Positions 7,229 through 10,977 of a stretch of 10,977 nucleotides of DNA are shown piece after piece. A program made the position numbers and the translations under genes. Under the pieces are notes generated by a model, which saw only the letters and a list, made by a program, of their open reading frames with translations, searched no databases and was not told the origin of the DNA. Within the stretch, counting starts at the first letter, position 1. Each line of letters begins with the position of its first letter. Where the stretch lies: contig VRUF01000023.1 of assembly GCA_019456245.1 (NCBI GenBank), positions 9,476-20,452 on the forward strand, in the 5' to 3' direction. The DNA is from Planctomycetota bacterium (GTDB taxonomy: Bacteria; Planctomycetota; Phycisphaerae; Sedimentisphaerales; Anaerohalosphaeraceae).

Positions 7229-7763
7229 GTTTTCTCCTAAATATTTCGAAAATATTGCTTAAAGTATTTTATCTCGTTCGGTATCACCAAACGCGCACAA
7301 TCCCAGCCGAACGTCCTTGTTGGGAATATAATCAGACCTGTTTGCGAATAATCAGCCTGATTCTTTCATCCGTGAATGCGAAATAAATACACTAAAAACC
7401 AAAGACCGACAATCCGGCCAAGGTTTATATTCTCTCTATTCAGTTGATGAAAAGTGCTCGAAATAGGACTCCACAGTTCCGGCCTTTGTTGTTAAGCTAG
7501 ACCAAAACCGTACTTTTTCCACTACTAAGCGTAAAAGCCTGTATAAACACCCCAAAACTTTATCACCGCTTCTCCATAAAACATAAGTAATTAGACTACC
7601 AAATTCGACTTCAAAAGTCAAGTATATTTCCCACTTCTTTATAGGATTTTCCGTAAAACAAGTAACATTAACACTCTTCATTGCCCGCAACATCTAAAGA
7701 GCCGAGCAAAACCGCGGCAGGTTACCTCATGTATAATATGGGTGAATGACTGAAAGGAGTTTT
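7229..7763. other. Long gene-poor stretch upstream of the phosphoesterase
   Basis: 535 bases between the divergent phosphoesterase and response-regulator starts. It is AT-rich and contains a short inverted repeat AATCAG-C-CTGATT at 7350-7362, which could be an operator or chance. A minus-strand open frame at 7436-7693 has no ribosome binding site and no recognisable motif, so I do not call it a gene. No tRNA, CRISPR or insertion sequence ends were seen. The region may be eroded sequence left by deletions, since the genes to its right are truncated. Confidence 0.5.
7732..7759 (+). promoter_or_regulatory. Consensus -10 box and ribosome binding site before the response-regulator stub
   Basis: TATAAT at 7732-7737 is a perfect -10 preceded by TG, though I find no good -35 at 17 bases. 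AAAGGAG at 7753-7759 is a strong Shine-Dalgarno sequence, 4 bases before ATG 7764. The two signals are only 27 bases from the ATG, giving a short leader. Both appear intact although the gene they serve is broken. Confidence 0.55.
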
Positions 7764-7841
7764 ATGGCAGCTAAAAAAATACTTATTGTTGAGGACGAAG
7801 AAGATGTAGTGGATAGGGATCCGTTATCAAGTTCGGAATGA
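7764..7841 (+). pseudogene. Response-regulator receiver domain, truncated after about 16 residues
   Basis: The reading frame starts MAAKKILIVEDEEDVV, the first beta strand and acidic pocket (E10, D11) of a CheY-like receiver domain in two-component signalling. After V16 the similarity ends, and the frame closes nine residues later (DRDPLSSSE, then TGA). A receiver domain needs about 120 residues with a phosphorylated aspartate near position 55, which is missing, so this cannot work as a response regulator. From 7813 the next frame is open for 24 codons (IGIRYQVRNDK, then VEILELGVPVKEI) to a TAA at 7885. This could be the tail of another deleted protein, which I do not recognise. The promoter and ribosome binding site remain intact. 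The most likely history is an internal deletion joining two gene ends. Confidence 0.7.
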
Positions 7842-7915
7842 CAAGGTTGAGATTTTGGAGTTAGGCGTGCCTGTCAAAGAAATCTAATACTAAACGAAAA
7901 AAATGCACTGCTTCG

Positions 7916-8407
7916 TTGGCAACCCGAGCGATACATGCCGGCGAACCACGAAGAAAATATGCCGATTCTCTCACAACACCGATTATTCAGACTTCGACAT
8001 TTACATTCAAAGACAGCAAGGACATCGAAAATTACACAAAGAAAAACCACGATCACTACGAGTACGGAAGATATGAAAACCCGACCGTCGATGTCGCCGA
8101 AAAACGGTTGGCTAACCTGGAAAACGCCGGAGGCGGCGTGGTGTCTTTTGACATCAAAGGAAACATCACCAGTGCAAAAAAGTTCATGGATGCTCTACAG
8201 TTGTGCTATATCGGTCCAAGCCTTGGTGGCGTTGAAACACTAATAACTCACCCCGCACTGGTAAGCTACTACGACTACACAAAAAAAGATCGCTACCAGA
8301 TAGGCATTACCGATACGCTTTTCAGACTGGCGGTAGGTATAGAAGATGCGGAGGACATTATAAAAGACCTGGAAAGAGGCCTGAAAGCAATAGAGAAAAA
8401 GAAATAA
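7916..8407 (+). pseudogene. Cystathionine gamma-synthase / methionine gamma-lyase family gene with the central part deleted
   Basis: The family uses PLP in methionine and cysteine metabolism and is normally near 380-400 residues; here the frame has 163. Residues 2-71 are a normal N-terminus (ATRAIHAGEP, TTPIIQTSTFTF, then YGRYENPTVDVAEKRLANLE). Residues 72-163 are a normal C-terminus (GGGVVSFDIKG, PSLGGVETLITHP, LAVGIEDAEDIIKDLE). The join falls around 8126-8137. About 220-240 residues are gone, including the cofactor-binding core and the catalytic lysine of the SxTKY segment. The product therefore cannot be a working enzyme of this family. The join keeps the frame open. The start is also abnormal: the only in-frame start is TTG 7916, without a ribosome binding site, while ATG 7903 is out of frame. 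The stop lies 3 bases from the convergent hisF stop. Confidence 0.85.
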
Positions 8408-8410
8408 CCG

Positions 8411-9181
8411 TTAATCAACCGGCCGCATCGCCACCCCTCGGCTCGCAAGATAATCCTTCACATCCTTAACCGTATATTCGTTGTAATGGAATATCGAAGC
8501 CGCCAGCACCGCGCTTGCGTTACCGTCGGCAAGCACATCATAACAGCTCTCAAGACTCCCCGCACCGCCGGAGGCGATAACAGGAATATCAACTGCGCCC
8601 GCAACTGCCCGCGTAAGTTCGATATCGAATCCCGCCTTCGTACCGTCGGCATCCATGCTCGTAAGCAATATCTCGCCCGCACCAAGATCTTCCGCACGCC
8701 TGGCCCAATCCACAGCATCGATATCCGTAGGCTCCGACCCGGCTTTAACCGTAACGTGCCACTTGTTTTTCACACCCTTAGTGCGTCTCGCGTCGATTGC
8801 AAGCACAACGCACTGATTACCGAATCGCTTTGCAGATTCGGCAAGTATTTGCGGATTCATAACCGCTGCCGTATTGATAGAACACTTATCCGCACCGCTT
8901 CGAAGAAGTTCGCCGATCTGGTCAGGTTCGGTAATACCGCCGCCAACCGTAAAAGGGATAAAAACATTCGCCGCGACTTTTTCAACCAGTTCGATGATCG
9001 TCTTGTTAGAACGAATAGTCGCGGTAATATCCAGGAAAACAAGCTCATCGGCACCTTCATTGCTATAGCGTGCGCCAAGCTCGACAGGATCGCCGGCGTC
9101 GCGCAGGTTCAAAAAATTAATACCTTTAACAACGCGGTTGTCTTTAACATCTAAACAAGGAATTATACGTTTAGTCAGCAT
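8411..9181 (-). CDS. hisF: Imidazole glycerol phosphate synthase, cyclase subunit HisF
   Basis: Cyclase subunit of the HisH-HisF enzyme. It uses ammonia delivered by HisH to convert PRFAR into imidazole glycerol phosphate and AICAR in histidine synthesis. The 256-residue protein is a full-length TIM barrel opening MLTKRIIPCLDV. The two catalytic aspartates are in their standard places, D11 (PCLDV) and D130 (LAIDAR). VGGGI (79-83) and IASGGAG (202-208) form phosphate-binding loops. The ATG at 9181 is chosen over an in-frame upstream start at 9196 because GGGAG precedes it and it matches the family start. The ATG lies inside the end of hisH, a 7-base overlap typical of translational coupling. 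The 3' end faces the truncated cystathionine synthase remnant with a 3-base gap and no visible terminator. Confidence 0.97.
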   Translation of the reverse strand: MLTKRIIPCLDVKDNRVVKGINFLNLRDAGDPVELGARYSNEGADELVFLDITATIRSNKTIIELVEKVAANVFIPFTVGGGITEPDQIGELLRSGADKCSINTAAVMNPQILAESAKRFGNQCVVLAIDARRTKGVKNKWHVTVKAGSEPTDIDAVDWARRAEDLGAGEILLTSMDADGTKAGFDIELTRAVAGAVDIPVIASGGAGSLESCYDVLADGNASAVLAASIFHYNEYTVKDVKDYLASRGVAMRPVD

Positions 9182-9786
9182 TTTACTCCCTTGCAAAATT
9201 TTTCAAAATTCCGCAGAACCTCCAAACCGTCCGCACCCGATTTCTCCGGGTGAAACTGGCATCCGAAAATATTCCCCTTCTGCACCGAAGCAGCGATATC
9301 CATATCATAATCAGTATATGCAACCACCGCGTCTGGGTCGGTTATGTCTGCGTAATAAGAGTGAGCAAAAGCAAAGTGCCTCCCTTCGCCCATCCCGGAA
9401 AACAATTCCATCTTCTCGCCGAACTTAACATAGTTCCATCCCATGTGCGGAATAATTCGCCCGACAGGTATCGGGATCACCTTACCCTCGACAAGTCCAA
9501 GGCATTTATGCACGCCGTATTCGTGGCTCTCATCGAAAAGGATCTGATACCCCACGCATACCCCAAGCAAAGGCTTGCCGCCCTTTGCGATATCGCAAAT
9601 AACATCTGCCAGCGGACCAAGTTTTTCCATAGCATACCCGCTGGCCCCGACTCCGGGCAGAAGAATACCGTCCGCAGCCTCGATATCAACCGGATCGCAG
9701 CTTACCTTCGTCTCACAGCCGATATACCTCACGGCATTTGTGACACTTTTAACGTTTCCAACGCCATAATCGATTATTACTATCAT
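9175..9786 (-). CDS. hisH: Imidazole glycerol phosphate synthase, glutaminase subunit HisH
   Basis: Class I glutamine amidotransferase subunit that releases ammonia from glutamine and channels it to HisF. The 203-residue length is normal. The start IVIIDYGVGNVKSV is characteristic. The oxyanion region is LLPGVGASG (42-50), the nucleophile C77 sits in GVCVGYQ, and the other triad residues H179 and E181 are in FHPEKS. The ATG at 9786 has only a weak ribosome binding site. A promoter is visible about 70-100 bases upstream, and hisF overlaps its 3' end by 7 bases, so the pair forms an operon. No other his genes appear next to it in this window. Confidence 0.97.
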   Translation of the reverse strand: MIVIIDYGVGNVKSVTNAVRYIGCETKVSCDPVDIEAADGILLPGVGASGYAMEKLGPLADVICDIAKGGKPLLGVCVGYQILFDESHEYGVHKCLGLVEGKVIPIPVGRIIPHMGWNYVKFGEKMELFSGMGEGRHFAFAHSYYADITDPDAVVAYTDYDMDIAASVQKGNIFGCQFHPEKSGADGLEVLRNFEKFCKGVKC

Positions 9787-9858
9787 ATTGTACGGTCCGC
9801 AATGATTCCAAGGGTTTTAAGCTGCTCAATTCGGCCGACAAGTCAAGCCGACACCACG

Positions 9859-9887
9859 ATTTTACGGATTAATTCAATTGAAAGCAA
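9859..9887 (-). promoter_or_regulatory. Probable promoter of hisH-hisF
   Basis: On the minus strand, TTGCTT (complement of 9882-9887) and TAAAAT (complement of 9859-9864) are spaced by exactly 17 bases. This is a good sigma70-type match. Transcription would start near 9852, leaving a leader of about 65 bases. I saw no leader peptide or attenuator in it. Confidence 0.55.
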
Positions 9888-9914
9888 GGATTTTATATTA
9901 TCCGGAAGACGGGC

Positions 9915-9954
9915 AAAAAAATACCCTGCCGCAGCAAACTTACCGCGGCAGGGT
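9915..9954 (-). terminator. Terminator after the flagellar hook gene
   Basis: A perfect 10-bp GC-rich stem pairs ACCCTGCCGC (9923-9932) with GCGGCAGGGT (9945-9954), with a 12-base loop. On the minus strand it is followed by a run of seven Ts (complement of 9915-9921). It lies about 85 bases after the flgE stop codon and separates flgE from hisHF. Confidence 0.9.
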
Positions 9955-10006
9955 TACAGTAAAATGAAGTCTATCTTAAAGAGTCAATCTAATTTAATTT
10001 TACATT

Positions 10007-10021
10007 TCAGCCTTTGGCTGA
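10007..10021. repeat. Short hairpin just after the flgE stop
   Basis: TCAGCC-TTT-GGCTGA is a perfect 6-bp stem with a 3-base loop, 18 bases past the flgE stop. No T-run follows it on either strand, so it is not itself a full terminator. It could protect the 3' end of the transcript or be a dispersed short repeat. Confidence 0.4.
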
Positions 10022-10038
10022 CTAATGTCTCAAATACG

Positions 10039-10977
10039 CTACCTAATCAGGTTCGTCAGCTCTTTTAGCATCTCGTTGGCAACACGGATCGTTCGTGCAT
10101 TAGCCTGATAGCCGTTTTGAGCTTCGATCATCTGAACGAACATCTCCGCAACTTCAGCATTGGATTTCTCAAGTGCACCGCTGTGGATAGTACCGGCCGA
10201 ACCGATCATTGCCTCTGTCGCAACCGAATTACCAGAGTTGACCGATGTCGTAAAATAACCGTTACCTTTGGTTTCCAAACCCGCCGGGTTTTTGAATGTC
10301 GCTATCTGAAGGGTCGCAAGATTTTTCTTAACGCCGTTGGAGAAAGAACCGATGACTTTACCTGTGTTACTGACAGAAACGCTGCTAAGGCTGCCGGAAG
10401 CATAACCGTCCTGCTCATTCAGCACCGCCGTAGAGGGGTTCGCAAATTGTGTCAGACCGTTCAACTGGCCTATGGTACCCAGGTTTACACTCATGGTTTG
10501 CGGATTAAGAACGTCATGGCCAAAGGTTACCACAAACTGAGCTAATTCGGATGATGAAACTAATCCCGTATATGAACCGTCAGTTCCGCTGAATTGGATC
10601 CCGCTGATCCGCCGGTTATCATAAGTAAGTTCTTCGACCGTTCCGTTTATTGCCGTCAGAACCATATCCCAGGTGTTGGGAGTGCCGGTTCGTACAAGCG
10701 CTGCCGAAAGAACGTGGGCACCGCCCTGCGTGTCATAAACTATAATATTGGTATTTTTCACTTCAGTACCACCGACACTGGTTATCTCGAAATAACCCGG
10801 CATTGTAAGGGTTTCGGTACCACCCGCCGTATATTCCATATTAAGATCTGCCTGACTGTAACCCGCCGTGCTGTCGGTTATTACTATTCTCCCGTTACTC
10901 AAAGTAGCAGTTGCATCCGTATCAAGAATACCGCGAACTGCATCACGCCCTTTTATCGTCTCGGTAACCGAGCCAAC
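10039..10977 (-). CDS. flgE: Flagellar hook protein FlgE, C-terminal part (5' end beyond the right edge)
   Basis: Structural subunit of the flagellar hook, exported by the flagellar type III apparatus and polymerised outside the cell. The frame is open to the window edge, giving 312 visible residues with the N-terminal rod-type motif missing. The last 47 residues, SGALEKSNAEVAEMFVQMIE then GYQANARTIRVANEMLKELTNLIR, are the FlgE/FlgG-type C-terminal helix that packs in the filament core. The preceding GLETKGNGYFTTSVNSG and a DGYASGSLSSVSVSNTG segment fit the hook D1/D2 region. The ending ELTNLIR is nearer to FlgE than to FlgG or FlgF. A strong terminator follows. An internal TTG at 10902 could be mistaken for a start, but coding continues upstream of it (VGSVTETIKGRDAVRGILDT). 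Confidence 0.9.
   Translation of the reverse strand, partial: VGSVTETIKGRDAVRGILDTDATATLSNGRIVITDSTAGYSQADLNMEYTAGGTETLTMPGYFEITSVGGTEVKNTNIIVYDTQGGAHVLSAALVRTGTPNTWDMVLTAINGTVEELTYDNRRISGIQFSGTDGSYTGLVSSSELAQFVVTFGHDVLNPQTMSVNLGTIGQLNGLTQFANPSTAVLNEQDGYASGSLSSVSVSNTGKVIGSFSNGVKKNLATLQIATFKNPAGLETKGNGYFTTSVNSGNSVATEAMIGSAGTIHSGALEKSNAEVAEMFVQMIEAQNGYQANARTIRVANEMLKELTNLIR

Noticed and set aside
7436..7693. Minus-strand open frame of 85 codons in the gene-poor stretch
   Set aside because: No ribosome binding site, no recognisable motif, no conserved-looking composition; the residues look like translated AT-rich noncoding DNA.
8486..9154. Plus-strand open frame of 222 codons
   Set aside because: Antisense shadow of hisF, which is complete with both catalytic aspartates.
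9250..10068. Long plus-strand open frame of 272 codons
   Set aside because: It runs antisense to hisH and through its promoter region; hisH has a full set of catalytic residues and explains the region.

Overview
The window looks like a chromosomal segment from a Planctomycetota-type bacterium, probably class Phycisphaerae. This is inferred from one very long secreted protein with InlB-like repeats and a C-terminal dockerin-type calcium-binding pair (a common layout in that class), together with ordinary housekeeping and flagellar genes. No mobile element, CRISPR array, rRNA or origin is visible. I did not find a clearly new multi-gene system. The unusual material is one large secreted phosphoesterase and a short zone of broken genes.

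Layout from left to right. Positions 1-1092 (minus strand): a YkgJ-type cysteine-cluster protein with a pure poly-lysine tail lies just upstream of the 5' two thirds or less of hisS, whose 3' end runs off the left edge. Heptamer repeats of the (G/A)TTAGCC type lie on both sides of the YkgJ gene. Positions 1296-2520 (plus strand): tRNA-Arg(UCG), tRNA-Lys(CUU), tadA and tRNA-Ser(CGA), a small translation cluster. Positions 2612-7238 (minus strand): a secreted calcineurin-like phosphoesterase followed by many beta-rich modules and a dockerin pair, closed by a strong terminator. Its signal peptide and first residues are in a different frame from the rest, so the gene is split by a one-base frameshift.

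Positions 7229-8407 are a decayed stretch. About 535 bases have no convincing gene. A response-regulator start follows, with a consensus -10 box and a good ribosome binding site, but the frame stops after 25 codons. Next comes a cystathionine gamma-synthase-family gene that keeps its N- and C-terminal parts but has lost the central PLP-binding portion. Positions 8411-9786 (minus strand): hisF and hisH, overlapping by 7 bases, encode the two subunits of imidazole glycerol phosphate synthase behind a recognisable promoter. Positions 9915-10977 (minus strand): the C-terminal part of the flagellar hook protein FlgE with its own terminator; its 5' end is off the right edge.

Functional links are modest. 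hisH and hisF act together in histidine synthesis, hisS charges tRNA-His, and tadA edits tRNA-Arg(ACG) near a tRNA-Arg of a different anticodon. The secreted phosphoesterase would act outside the cell.
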